Of a DNA stretch of 64,000 bases, positions 7,793-15,556 are shown piece by piece. Origin of the DNA: Shimia thalassica. GTDB lineage: Bacteria > Pseudomonadota > Alphaproteobacteria > Rhodobacterales > Rhodobacteraceae. Made by a program: the position numbers and the translations under genes. The stretch lies in the NCBI RefSeq assembly GCF_001458215.1, contig NZ_CYTW01000003.1, positions 332,946 to 396,945 of the forward strand, given 5' to 3'. The notes under the pieces were generated by a model. That model searched no databases. It worked only from the letters and a program-made list of their open reading frames with translations, and was not told where the DNA came from. Within the stretch, counting starts at the first letter, position 1. Every line of letters begins with the position of its first letter.

Positions 7793-8758
7793 TCACTCGT
7801 CAAAGCAGCCGTAAATCGGGGTTATTTTACAATCACTTGTCAATCTGTCGACGTCTTCACGACGACAGAGTTCGGTTGCTTCCGTCATCACGGCGGCACT
7901 GGCCGCCGCTGCTCCACGCTGCATGGCGTTTGCAAGGGGGCTCCCTTGCGCCAATGCAAGTGTGAAGGCGCCGACAAAGCTGTCACCGGCACCGACTTTG
8001 CTTTTGACCGGAACGTCCGCTGCGGCCACATGCAGGGCGGTGTCGCTGGTTGCCAGAACCGAGCCATCTGCCCCTCTGGCAACAATCACCAACGTCGCCG
8101 CACCCTTGTGGATCAGGCTTTGTGCAAAGTCCGCCGTTTCGGCACGACTGGGCAAAGGCGCGCCATTGAGGGTCTCGGCCTCGTGTTGATCCATCCGAAG
8201 GATATGTGCCCTCACAGTTTTGTCCGTGACCAATCGCGTAAGCGGGTCGCCGGACAGGTCCGCAACAAGGTCGGCGCCATTCGTATGAACCGTGTCACAA
8301 AGTTTTGCCAGAAAACCGTTGGGCATTCCGGGGGGCAGGCTGCCGCTCAGGATCACCAGTGAGCCTTCCTGCACATGCTCCGACAGGGTCTCAAGCAACG
8401 CCTCGGCCTGCGGTTGCGACCATTCAGGGCCGGGCATCACAAAGCGGAATTGTTCATTGGTGGTCGTATCCGTCACGGCAAGGCTTTGGCGTGTTTCACC
8501 CGGACCTTTGAATGACAAACAGAATATGCCTTCCATTGCCAAAAGCTCGGCCAGCTTGTCACCAGTATGTCCGGCCAGAGCGACAAAGGTCCGGCTGTTG
8601 CCCCCAAGCTCGCGGATGGCGCGCGACACATTGATACCACCCCCACCGGGGTCTGTGCGTGGACGGGCACATCGCAATTTTGGTCCGGCGGTTACAACGT
8701 CAACGGCGGTGGACAGGTCCACCGCCGGATTTAGCGTAATTGTCAGAATGTCGCGCAT
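7793..8758 (-). CDS. pfkB: 6-phosphofructokinase, PfkB type
   Basis: ATP-dependent sugar-phosphate kinase of the ribokinase/PfkB family, most like E. coli Pfk-2 (fructose 6-phosphate to fructose 1,6-bisphosphate). Evidence: LTITLNPAVDLST at the N-terminus, PGGGGINVSRAIRELGG (signature 1), FRFVMPGPEWS, LSGSLPPGMP, and VGAGDSFVGAF with the catalytic Asp. 321 residues is normal. 1-phosphofructokinase or tagatose-6-phosphate kinase are alternatives, but the GGGGIN and FRFVMPG segments favour Pfk-2. Its ATG is one base after the stop of the upstream hydrolase gene, so the two are translationally coupled. This matters because many roseobacters rely on Entner-Doudoroff glycolysis. Confidence 0.85.
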   Translation of the reverse strand: MRDILTITLNPAVDLSTAVDVVTAGPKLRCARPRTDPGGGGINVSRAIRELGGNSRTFVALAGHTGDKLAELLAMEGIFCLSFKGPGETRQSLAVTDTTTNEQFRFVMPGPEWSQPQAEALLETLSEHVQEGSLVILSGSLPPGMPNGFLAKLCDTVHTNGADLVADLSGDPLTRLVTDKTVRAHILRMDQHEAETLNGAPLPSRAETADFAQSLIHKGAATLVIVARGADGSVLATSDTALHVAAADVPVKSKVGAGDSFVGAFTLALAQGSPLANAMQRGAAAASAAVMTEATELCRREDVDRLTSDCKITPIYGCFDE

Positions 8759-8759
8759 T

Positions 8760-9692
8760 TTACATCATCAATTGGTAACTCGCGGGAACATACTGGAAAG
8801 CATCGTCCTTTGTCTCGACATATCCAACCGCTGGCCATGGCATGTGGTATCCAACAAAAGGAATTTTGTCGGCTGCCATCATATCCAGCATCTTGCGGCG
8901 TGTTTGAGCCGCAGCAGATTTATCCATGTCGAATTTGACTTCCCAATCGGGACGCGCAAGCGACCAGACATAGTGGTTGGCAAAGTCAGCTGCGAGGTGA
9001 AGCTGCTTGCCTTCGCTTTCCAGTCTGTATGTCATGTGACCGGGTGTGTGACCAAAGGCGGCAACCGCCGTGATACCGGACGCAACCGAGGCACCATCGT
9101 CAATCATGTCGAAACGCTCTGCATTGGGGCGCAGCTTGGCTTCAAAGGCTTTGTTGCCGTCTGTTTTGCTCCATGCATCAAATTCAACAGCGCCGGTCAC
9201 GTGACGGGCGTTCGGGAAGGTCACCCCGTTTTCGCCGGCAACACCACCAATATGGTCGCCATGCATGTGGGTGATGACGACCGTGTCGATTTGATCCGGG
9301 GAATATCCCGCGGCCTTCAGCGCGCCGGTGATCGAGTCGGGGTTCAGGCCAGTGTCAAACAGGACAAGCTCCGAACCGGTGTTTACGACGGTCGGCGTAA
9401 AGAAGAACTGGGCTTTGTCGGTTGGAATGTTGGCTTGGGCAGAGGCCGAAGCAAAGTCTTCGTCTGATGCATTGAGGCCAAAGATATTGTGCGGGCCTTC
9501 AACTGTTCGTGTTCCAACGAGAAGTGTGGTGACTTCGAAGTTTCCCAGCTTCATACGGTTAAAGCGGGTCGATCCGACGCCCATCATGTCCGCGGCCGCC
9601 AAAGCAGGTGAGGCGAGCGCCGCTGACAGGGGTAGGGCAGATGCTCCGAGCAGAACAGAGCGACGATTGATGTGAGGTGTCTTCAGTTTCAT
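8760..9692 (-). CDS. Tat-exported MBL-fold metallohydrolase
   Basis: A 310-residue metallo-beta-lactamase-superfamily hydrolase. Residues 1-33 form a twin-arginine signal (HINRRSVLLGASALPLSAALASPALA), so the enzyme is predicted to fold in the cytoplasm and act in the periplasm. The metal site is THMHGDHIGG (His142, His144, Asp146, His147), with a later FGHTPGHMTY and an AADFANHY segment. Substrate unknown; relatives include lactonases and beta-lactamase-like hydrolases. It is the first gene of a two-gene unit with pfkB, an unusual pairing. AT-rich inverted repeats lie in the divergent promoter region. Confidence 0.88.
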   Translation of the reverse strand: MKLKTPHINRRSVLLGASALPLSAALASPALAAADMMGVGSTRFNRMKLGNFEVTTLLVGTRTVEGPHNIFGLNASDEDFASASAQANIPTDKAQFFFTPTVVNTGSELVLFDTGLNPDSITGALKAAGYSPDQIDTVVITHMHGDHIGGVAGENGVTFPNARHVTGAVEFDAWSKTDGNKAFEAKLRPNAERFDMIDDGASVASGITAVAAFGHTPGHMTYRLESEGKQLHLAADFANHYVWSLARPDWEVKFDMDKSAAAQTRRKMLDMMAADKIPFVGYHMPWPAVGYVETKDDAFQYVPASYQLMM

Positions 9693-9715
9693 GGTGAGGC
9701 TCCCAGAATAATTGG

Positions 9716-9740
9716 TAAAATCGATAATAGTCCGATTTTA
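9716..9740. promoter_or_regulatory. Inverted repeat upstream of the MBL-pfkB operon
   Basis: Perfect 8-bp arms TAAAATCG and CGATTTTA with a 9-base spacer lie 24 bases upstream of the hydrolase start. A second palindrome, TTTTGCAAAA, follows about 15 bases further on. The 105-base gap is AT-rich and must hold divergent promoters for the hydrolase and the DUF1801 gene. The palindromes fit an operator, but the regulator is unknown. Confidence 0.45.
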
Positions 9741-9797
9741 AGAATTGCACAGATATTTTGCAAAAATGTGTCGCATTATAGGTAAAAAAGGCGTGAT

Positions 9798-10226
9798 ATG
9801 TCGAGTAATAAGACAGTTCCGACCAAAATGGACCCATCTGCCTTTCTGGAAGGCATTGTTCCGGACCGCCGAAAAGCCGATGCGCTGGAGTTGCTTGCGT
9901 TGTTTCAGGATGAGACCGGATTTGATCCAGTGATGTGGGGGCCTTCCATTGTGGGTTTCGGGCGCTATCACTATCGATATGCATCCGGGCGGGAAGGCGA
10001 TTTTCTTGCCACGGGTTTCAGCCCCAGAAAGGCGAATTTTTCGATCTATATCATGCCGGGGTATCAGGATTATGCCGATTTTCTGGGTGATCTCGGGAAA
10101 CACAAATGCGGGAAAAGCTGTCTCTATGTGAACAAGCTGAGCGATATTGATCTGACGGTGCTGCGCCATCTGATCCGTACCGGTTTGTCTGATCTGAACA
10201 AGATCTGGCCCGTGACGCCGCACTAA
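9798..10226 (+). CDS. DUF1801-family protein
   Basis: A 142-residue cytoplasmic protein matching the DUF1801 (YdhG-like) fold. Supporting segments are ALELLALFQDETGFDPVMWGPSIVGFGRYHY, a conserved region in which W-G-x-x-I-x-G-F/Y-G is diagnostic, and FSPRKANFSIYIMPG. A C-terminal GKSCLYVNKLSDIDLTVL segment is also typical. No catalytic residues are recognised, and the function of the family is not established. It is divergent from the MBL hydrolase and ends 76 bases before gltX. Confidence 0.82.
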   Translation: MSSNKTVPTKMDPSAFLEGIVPDRRKADALELLALFQDETGFDPVMWGPSIVGFGRYHYRYASGREGDFLATGFSPRKANFSIYIMPGYQDYADFLGDLGKHKCGKSCLYVNKLSDIDLTVLRHLIRTGLSDLNKIWPVTPH

Positions 10227-10301
10227 CCCCGGCCTGTGGCCTGTCCTTTGCTGGACAAATGCAGCCACTTGTGGAAAGGGGAGACCCAACAGGAGAACAC
10301 C

Positions 10302-11627
10302 ATGACCACCACCCGTTTTGCGCCCTCTCCCACGGGCTATATCCACGTTGGCAACCTGCGCACCGCGCTGATGAACTATCTCATCGCGCGCAAGGCAGGC
10401 GGCACGTTTATTCTTCGTATCGATGATACCGATCCCGAGCGGTCCAAGCAGGAATACGTGGATGCGATCCAGCAGGACCTCGAGTGGCTGGGCCTTACGT
10501 GGGATCGTATCGAACGCCAATCCGCACGGTTGGACCGCTATGAAGACGCGGCGCAAAAGTTGCGGGAGATGGGCCGGTTCTATGAGTGTTTCGAAACACC
10601 GACCGAGTTGGACCTGAAGCGCAAAAAGCAGCTGAACATGGGAAAACCGCCGGTTTATGACCGCGCCATGCACACGATGTCTGCGGCGGAAAAGGATGCT
10701 TTGCGCACCGAGCGTGGACAGGGCCACTGGCGTTTTCTGCTCGATCAGGAACGGATCGAATGGAACGACGGTATTCTGGGCGATCTGTCGATTGATGCGG
10801 CATCGGTTTCCGATCCCGTGTTGATCCGTGGCGACGGTCAGATGCTCTATACCTTGGCGTCGGTTGTGGATGACACGGAAATGGGCGTGACGCATGTTGT
10901 GCGCGGGTCGGACCACGTCACCAACACGGCAACCCAGATTCAGATCATCGAGGCGCTTGGCGGCACCGTGCCGAATTTTGCGCACCACTCGCTGTTGACC
11001 GGACCACAGGGCGAGGCATTGTCAAAACGTCTGGGCACCCTGTCGTTGCGCGACCTGCGCGAAGCCGGTGTCGAGCCGATGGCGCTGTTGTCACTGATGG
11101 CGCGTCTTGGATCGTCCGACCCTGTCGAGCTGCGCAGCTCGATGGAGGAGTTGGCAGAAGGGTTCGACCTGACCCACTTTGGTGCGGCGCCAACCAAGTT
11201 TGACGAACAGGACCTCTATCCTTTGACGGGGCGTGTGCTGCATGACCAGCCTTTGGAAGCTATGGCTGACGATATTGCGGCTGCTGGTGTTCCGGCAGAG
11301 CTGGCCCAGCAGTTTTGGGATGTGACCCGCGAAAACATCATCACCCGCAAGGATATTGCCACGTGGTGGGCGTTGTTCTCGGAAGGCGCCGACCCGGTGA
11401 TTGACGAGGAAGACGTCGCATTTGTTGCCGAAGCGATGGCGATGCTGCCCGAGGGGCCTTTTGATGGTGACACGTGGGGAACATGGACCAAAGCCGTGAA
11501 AGAGGCGACAGGACGCAAGGGGCGTGGTTTGTTCATGCCGTTGCGCAAAGCCTTGACCGGACAAAGCCACGGACCCGACATGAGCGCGGTTATGCCGTTG
11601 CTTCAGGTGGTCAAAGCGCGCGGATAA
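10302..11627 (+). CDS. gltX: Glutamyl-tRNA synthetase
   Basis: Class I aminoacyl-tRNA synthetase charging tRNA-Glu (in organisms lacking GlnRS, often tRNA-Gln too). The N-terminus TRFAPSPTGYIHVGNLRTALMN contains the HIGH-like motif (here HVGN), and ALSKRLGTLSL is the KMSKS-like loop. The 441-residue length is typical of the shorter of the two GluRS often found in alphaproteobacteria. I choose the ATG at 10302 because AGGAG lies six bases upstream and translation begins exactly at MTTTRFAPSP; an upstream frame extension starts inside non-coding sequence. It ends at a strong bidirectional terminator. Confidence 0.96.
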   Translation: MTTTRFAPSPTGYIHVGNLRTALMNYLIARKAGGTFILRIDDTDPERSKQEYVDAIQQDLEWLGLTWDRIERQSARLDRYEDAAQKLREMGRFYECFETPTELDLKRKKQLNMGKPPVYDRAMHTMSAAEKDALRTERGQGHWRFLLDQERIEWNDGILGDLSIDAASVSDPVLIRGDGQMLYTLASVVDDTEMGVTHVVRGSDHVTNTATQIQIIEALGGTVPNFAHHSLLTGPQGEALSKRLGTLSLRDLREAGVEPMALLSLMARLGSSDPVELRSSMEELAEGFDLTHFGAAPTKFDEQDLYPLTGRVLHDQPLEAMADDIAAAGVPAELAQQFWDVTRENIITRKDIATWWALFSEGADPVIDEEDVAFVAEAMAMLPEGPFDGDTWGTWTKAVKEATGRKGRGLFMPLRKALTGQSHGPDMSAVMPLLQVVKARG

Positions 11628-11646
11628 GAGTTTTACAGACCTTACG

Positions 11647-11677
11647 GAAAAGCCCCGCCAAATGGCGGGGCTTTTTG
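11647..11677. terminator. Bidirectional terminator between gltX and acyl-CoA dehydrogenase
   Basis: Perfect stem AAAAGCCCCGCCA / TGGCGGGGCTTTT with a two-base AA centre and T-tracts on both strands. Confidence 0.95.
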
Positions 11678-11680
11678 GTT

Positions 11681-12856
11681 TTAGCGCTCGCCGAACCCTT
11701 TGGGGATTGGTAGCGGGGCAAGGGTTTTTGCGCGTTTTTGCAAAGAGCGCCCGATGACAACGCGGCTGATTTCCGTGGTTCCATCCACAATGCGCAGCAT
11801 TTGTGACAGGCGCGACAGACGATCCAAACCATAAGGTTGCAACAGCCCCATGCCGCCCAGAACCTGCGTACAGGTGTTGGCCGCACGCACGGCGCAATCC
11901 GGTACAAACCGTTTGGCATGTGCCGCCATCAAGGGGCCGTCGTCTGTGCCCAGCGCATGAGCGGCCTTGCGATACAACAGGCGAGAGGCCTCAAGTTCGG
12001 TTGCCACGTCGCCAAGCATCCACTGGATGCCATCCAAATCCAGATTGACCCCGTTGAACATCTTGCGGTTCGACGAATAGGCCAGCGCCGTATCCAGCGC
12101 GGCCTGCATCAGGCCACAGCACCCCGAGGCAATCGAGACCCGTGCGATGTCAATCGCCATGAGCGATCCTTGCAGGCCCTGACCCACCGGCAGAATGATA
12201 TTATCCTCCGAGACCACCACGTTATCCATGTACATCTCTGACAATGGCAAGAAGTTGTAAGAGGGCGTGTCGTAGCGGTCCCCGAAGCTGAGGCCCTTTG
12301 CATCGGCAGGGATGGCGATCATGGCCATGTCCTTGTGACCGGGCTGATCCGAGGTTTTGACAACTGTAAAGTAGATATCGGCCTCGCCCGCCAGGGACAC
12401 CCAAGCCTTGGCGCCGCTGATGGTCCAGGTCCCGTCCTCGTTGATAACGGCACGCGAATACATATTGCCCGCATCGGACCCAGACTGGGGTTCGGTCAGC
12501 GCAAAGTTGGCTAGTTTGCGACCGGATGTCAGATCGCGCGCCCATTTTTCTTTGAAGGCTTCGGTGCCAAATCCGCAACCGGCATAGGTGCAAATGTTGT
12601 GCATCGAGAGGGCAAAGGCATAGGCGCCATCGCCGTATCCAAGTTCTTCGTAAACGCGGATGCCATCCCCGAGTGACAGCCCCTGACCACCCCATTCAGG
12701 TGGCGCATACAACCCCGTCAGCCCCAGTGCTGCAGCCTTGTCAGACGCGTCACGCGGCCAGATACCGGCCTTGTTCCATGCGTCGACTTTTGGGGAAATG
12801 TCTTCGGCGCAATGTTTGCGCGCGTTTTCCAGAATGGTGTCTAATGTTTGGGTCAT
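11681..12856 (-). CDS. Acyl-CoA dehydrogenase
   Basis: FAD-dependent alpha,beta-dehydrogenation of an acyl-CoA thioester, passing electrons to ETF. The 391-residue protein shows the FAD/substrate motif FALTEPQSGSDAGNM (signature 1 region), the W-x-I-S-G-x-K-x-W-V segment (ISGAKAWVS) and C-terminal QVLGGMGLLQPYGLDRL. At the usual catalytic-base position of MCAD-type enzymes (Y-E-G-T) this protein has I-V-D-G-T, an aspartate instead of glutamate. The base may be Asp or lie elsewhere, as in isovaleryl-CoA dehydrogenases. Chain specificity unknown. Tandem palindromes 24-53 bases upstream suggest repression by a dedicated regulator. Confidence 0.92.
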   Translation of the reverse strand: MTQTLDTILENARKHCAEDISPKVDAWNKAGIWPRDASDKAAALGLTGLYAPPEWGGQGLSLGDGIRVYEELGYGDGAYAFALSMHNICTYAGCGFGTEAFKEKWARDLTSGRKLANFALTEPQSGSDAGNMYSRAVINEDGTWTISGAKAWVSLAGEADIYFTVVKTSDQPGHKDMAMIAIPADAKGLSFGDRYDTPSYNFLPLSEMYMDNVVVSEDNIILPVGQGLQGSLMAIDIARVSIASGCCGLMQAALDTALAYSSNRKMFNGVNLDLDGIQWMLGDVATELEASRLLYRKAAHALGTDDGPLMAAHAKRFVPDCAVRAANTCTQVLGGMGLLQPYGLDRLSRLSQMLRIVDGTTEISRVVIGRSLQKRAKTLAPLPIPKGFGER

Positions 12857-12879
12857 CTGCGGGCCTCCCGAACCGTTTT

Positions 12880-12909
12880 AAATGTCTGACAATTAATTGT
12901 CTGACAATT
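12880..12909. promoter_or_regulatory. Tandem palindromic operator upstream of acyl-CoA dehydrogenase
   Basis: Two 15-bp palindromes sit back to back: AATTGTC-T-GACAATT (12895-12909, perfect) and AAATGTC-T-GACAATT (12880-12894, one mismatch). Their centres are 15 bp apart. Odd-centred TTGTCnGACAA palindromes resemble sites of FCD-type GntR regulators; that assignment is inference. The position fits a repressor overlapping the promoter of the dehydrogenase gene. No GntR gene is in this window. Confidence 0.6.
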
Positions 12910-12960
12910 GTGGGTGGCTCAAGAGTTACCCTACGTCACTAATTCAAAAAGGCGCATGTA

Positions 12961-13524
12961 TCACCTGTGGATCGAAACTTTTAACGCCCGAAGATGGTCG
13001 TCCACGAACCCTGTTTCGTCTTTGCTAAGGCTTTGGTGCCTCGGGTATTTGGGGGCGTCACGATCATCCAGAATGGGTGCGCTCCAACCTGCTGTGGTGT
13101 CAAAGAAACGTGCGGCACCTGCTTCGCCAAACTCGCGAAGATACCCTTGGACCACAACGTCGATATAGCTGAGCAAGACGGGGTGTTCGAAGGCGGGCGA
13201 GCCATGTTTGCCATCGGGGACAGCGTAAACAGACACGTTGACAGGGGCGTCCTTGGGGTGGGCAACAGCATCACAGACCAGATGGCGGTCATAGGCGTGT
13301 TCACGTTCATCCAGAGCAACCCAGTCGTCATTTGGAACATGTGCGATGAGGCCGTCAATTTCGGCGCTGTTGTCCTGAACCACGGTCAGAAAGGCGACAG
13401 GACGCAGGTCGGTATGCCGCCAAGCCCGCCTCCATCCCTTGAGACGTGCGAGGTGAATGTCGGCATAGACGTGGGTTTGACGGTTCACAAGGCTGCCATA
13501 GCCAAAGAAATAAGGTGTGCTCAT
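12961..13524 (-). CDS. Gamma-glutamylcyclotransferase-like protein
   Basis: A 187-residue cytoplasmic protein with the N-terminal YFFGYGSLVN motif that defines the gamma-glutamylcyclotransferase (GGCT/AIG2) fold. A later VALDEREHAYDRHLV carries the conserved acidic residues around the expected catalytic glutamate. Family members release 5-oxoproline from gamma-glutamyl compounds, but many bacterial members are uncharacterised. The ATG at 13524 begins MSTPYFFGYG; a TTG five codons upstream would be an alternative. No strong ribosome site is visible for either. Confidence 0.75.
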   Translation of the reverse strand: MSTPYFFGYGSLVNRQTHVYADIHLARLKGWRRAWRHTDLRPVAFLTVVQDNSAEIDGLIAHVPNDDWVALDEREHAYDRHLVCDAVAHPKDAPVNVSVYAVPDGKHGSPAFEHPVLLSYIDVVVQGYLREFGEAGAARFFDTTAGWSAPILDDRDAPKYPRHQSLSKDETGFVDDHLRALKVSIHR

Positions 13525-13574
13525 GCGTTTAGGGATCAAATCTGTTGATCCATGTCAATTCAATAGGCCATTAA

Positions 13575-13582
13575 ATGCGCAT
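13575..13582. promoter_or_regulatory. Small palindrome in the Rrf2 regulator promoter
   Basis: ATGCGCAT within TTAAATGCGCATAATG lies 37 bases before the Rrf2-family start. It loosely resembles the ATGCAT half-sites of NsrR operators. The match is weak and autoregulation is only a suggestion. Confidence 0.25.
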
Positions 13583-13619
13583 AATGGGTGTACCTTTGAT
13601 ATACTGATTGGAAGAGCGC

Positions 13620-14066
13620 GTGCGCATCACCAAACGAACCAACATTGCAATTCGCGTCCTCATGTTTTGTGCGGCGCATCGGGATCGGCTTGTCACCAAG
13701 TCCGAAATTGCCCAGGTTTGCAAAGCCTCGGAAAACCATCTTGCACAGGTTATCAATCAGTTGGGGCAAATGGGCGTGATCCATACCCAACGCGGGCGCA
13801 ATGGCGGGCTCGAGCTGGCGCGTGAACCTGCCGAAATCGAGATCGGTCCAATCTTTCGCGAAATGGAATCTCCTGTGCCCTTGGCAGAGTGTTTCGCCGA
13901 CGCAGACAGCACATGCCCTCTGGTCTCGGCGTGTCGTCTCAGAACGGCTTTGCAGGAAGCGGCTGAGGCTTTCTATAACCGTCTGGATGGTGTCACGCTG
14001 GATGGGTTGGTGTGTAACAACACGGCATTGTTGAATATTCTCGCGCCGGAGCCTTGCAAGCATTAA
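13620..14066 (+). CDS. Rrf2-family Fe-S regulator (NsrR/RirA-like)
   Basis: A 148-residue winged-helix transcription factor. The N-terminus RITKRTNIAIRVLMFCAA, the helix-turn-helix KSEIAQVCKASENHLAQVINQLGQ and the wing RGRNGGLELA match NsrR closely. Cys91, Cys99 and Cys105 (AECFADADSTCPLVSACRL) are the three cluster ligands of Rrf2 proteins. NsrR senses nitric oxide; RirA senses iron; the INQL..RGRNGG region favours NsrR. The GTG at 13620 gives the usual MRIT start, with GGAAGA just upstream; a TTG four codons earlier is possible. It is followed by the glycine riboswitch but is probably an independent gene. Confidence 0.85.
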   Translation: MRITKRTNIAIRVLMFCAAHRDRLVTKSEIAQVCKASENHLAQVINQLGQMGVIHTQRGRNGGLELAREPAEIEIGPIFREMESPVPLAECFADADSTCPLVSACRLRTALQEAAEAFYNRLDGVTLDGLVCNNTALLNILAPEPCKH

Positions 14067-14159
14067 CCGGCACCGCGCGTTCTGATCTCCTGAATTGGCA
14101 GGCTGTCCTAGGGTGAGCTTTGGGGCTTGCCAGCCAGAATCGGGTACACTACGGTATAC

Positions 14160-14325
14160 GGGACGTGAGTCGGGAGAACCGGAAGTATCCGGTGCCGAAG
14201 GAGCAACCGCCCCGGAAACTCTCAGGCCGACAGGACCGACTCGCCGTAAAAATGAACTCTGGAGAGAGGCGCACAGCGTCCGCCGAAGGGATAACGATCT
14301 CAGGCCAAAGGACAGAGGGGGCATC
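14160..14325 (+). ncRNA. Tandem glycine riboswitch
   Basis: Two glycine aptamers in the standard tandem order. Aptamer 1 spans 14167-14242, closed by GAGTCGG/CCGACTC, with GGAGAACC, GGTGCCGAAGGAGCAA and CCCCGGAAACTCTCAGGC followed by AGGACCG. Aptamer 2 spans about 14257-14317, closed by CTCTG/CAGAG, with GGAGAG, GTCCGCCGAAGGGATAA, ATCTCAGGC and AAAGGACAGAG. These are the conserved cores of the gcvT RNA element. It precedes gcvT-gcvH-gcvP, where glycine binding normally turns expression on. Confidence 0.96.
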
Positions 14326-14371
14326 GCCCGTACGGCGCTAATCCGTGCGAAAGGTTGATGCCGGACGTTTT
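14320..14371 (+). promoter_or_regulatory. Candidate expression platform of the glycine riboswitch
   Basis: A long imperfect hairpin starts inside the 3' edge of the second aptamer. Arms GGCATC (14320-14325) and GATGCC (14357-14362), then GCC/GGT, then CGTACGG/CCGTGCG (one G-U pair) enclose a seven-base loop. GGACGTTTTCC follows, a short T-tract. It could be a weak terminator in the ligand-free state. It lies about 40 bases before gcvT. Confidence 0.5.
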
Positions 14372-14410
14372 CCATTCGTGGACTGCTCCGGGAGGGAAGG
14401 AGCAAGAACC

Positions 14411-15535
14411 ATGGGTGAGCTGCACCGCACACCATTGTTCGATCTGCATGTTGCGTTGGGGGCCAAAATGGTACCGTTCGCCGGCTATGACATGCCCGTG
14501 CAATATGGATTGGGTGTGATGAAAGAACATCTTCATACCCGCACTGCTGCAGGGCTGTTCGATGTCAGCCATATGGGGCAGGTGATTTTACATGGTGACA
14601 CCTATGAGGATGTCGCCAAAGCGTTTGAGAGACTGGTTCCCATGGATGTTCTCGGGCTGCCAGAGGGACGCCAGCGATATGGTTTGTTCACAAACGATGC
14701 CGGTGGCATTGATGATGACCTGATGTTTGCCAACAGCGGCGATCATTTGTTCGTGGTCGTCAACGCGGCCTGTAAAGAAGCCGACATAGACCGGATGAAA
14801 GCGGCGCTCGAGCCCGAAATCTCGGTCGAGGTTGTAACGGATCGCGCGTTGATTGCCCTCCAAGGACCGCAAGCAGCCACAGCATTGGCTCGGATCGCGC
14901 CTTCGGTAGCGGATATGAAATTCATGGATGTGGCAACCGTTGACATGATGGGCACCGAGGCTTGGGTTTCGCGGTCTGGATACACCGGCGAAGACGGATA
15001 CGAAATTTCCATTGCTGCGAATCATGCCACGGCCTTGTGTCAGGCTTTGCTCGACATGGACGAGGTCGAGGCCATCGGCCTTGGCGCCCGCGACAGCCTG
15101 CGGCTTGAGGCGGGTCTGTGTCTTTATGGCAATGACATCGACGCGACCACATCGCCGGTTGAGGCCGGATTGATCTGGGCCCTTCAAAAGACCCGTCGTG
15201 CAGGCGGTGACCGTGAAGGCGGCTTCCCCGGAGCAACACGCATTCTGGGCGATCTGGCCGAAGGAGTGGCCCGCAAACGCGTCGGGTTGGTTCCGTCTGG
15301 CCGCGCACCAATGCGCGCCGGAACCCAGATTTTCGCCGCACCCGAAGGCGGCGATCCCATTGGCGAAGTGACCTCGGGCGGCTTTGGCCCAACCTTCGAG
15401 GGGCCTGTTGCAATGGGGTATGTCGGCGCGTCCTACGCGATGGCAGATACGGAACTTTATGGCGAGGTGCGCGGCAAACGCATGCCTGTAAAAGTGGCGA
15501 AGATGCCGCTCGTGCCCGCAAACTTCAAAAGATAA
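14411..15535 (+). CDS. gcvT: Aminomethyltransferase (glycine cleavage T protein)
   Basis: Transfers the methylene group from the lipoyl arm of H protein to tetrahydrofolate, releasing ammonia. The 374-residue protein starts LHRTPLFDLHVALGAKMVPFAGYDMP and contains FDVSHMGQ, RSGYTGEDGYEI and GLGARDSLRLEAGLCLYGNDI, all T-protein signatures. The ATG at 14411 has AAGGAG nine bases upstream; a more upstream in-frame GTG would start within the riboswitch region. First gene of gcvT-gcvH-gcvP, controlled by the riboswitch. Confidence 0.96.
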   Translation: MGELHRTPLFDLHVALGAKMVPFAGYDMPVQYGLGVMKEHLHTRTAAGLFDVSHMGQVILHGDTYEDVAKAFERLVPMDVLGLPEGRQRYGLFTNDAGGIDDDLMFANSGDHLFVVVNAACKEADIDRMKAALEPEISVEVVTDRALIALQGPQAATALARIAPSVADMKFMDVATVDMMGTEAWVSRSGYTGEDGYEISIAANHATALCQALLDMDEVEAIGLGARDSLRLEAGLCLYGNDIDATTSPVEAGLIWALQKTRRAGGDREGGFPGATRILGDLAEGVARKRVGLVPSGRAPMRAGTQIFAAPEGGDPIGEVTSGGFGPTFEGPVAMGYVGASYAMADTELYGEVRGKRMPVKVAKMPLVPANFKR

Positions 15536-15556
15536 AAGACTAGGGAGATCCCAGAA

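Noticed and set aside
14345..14410. Upstream GTG extension of gcvT
   Set aside because: It would start in the riboswitch expression platform; the ATG at 14411 has AAGGAG and gives the family-typical N-terminus.
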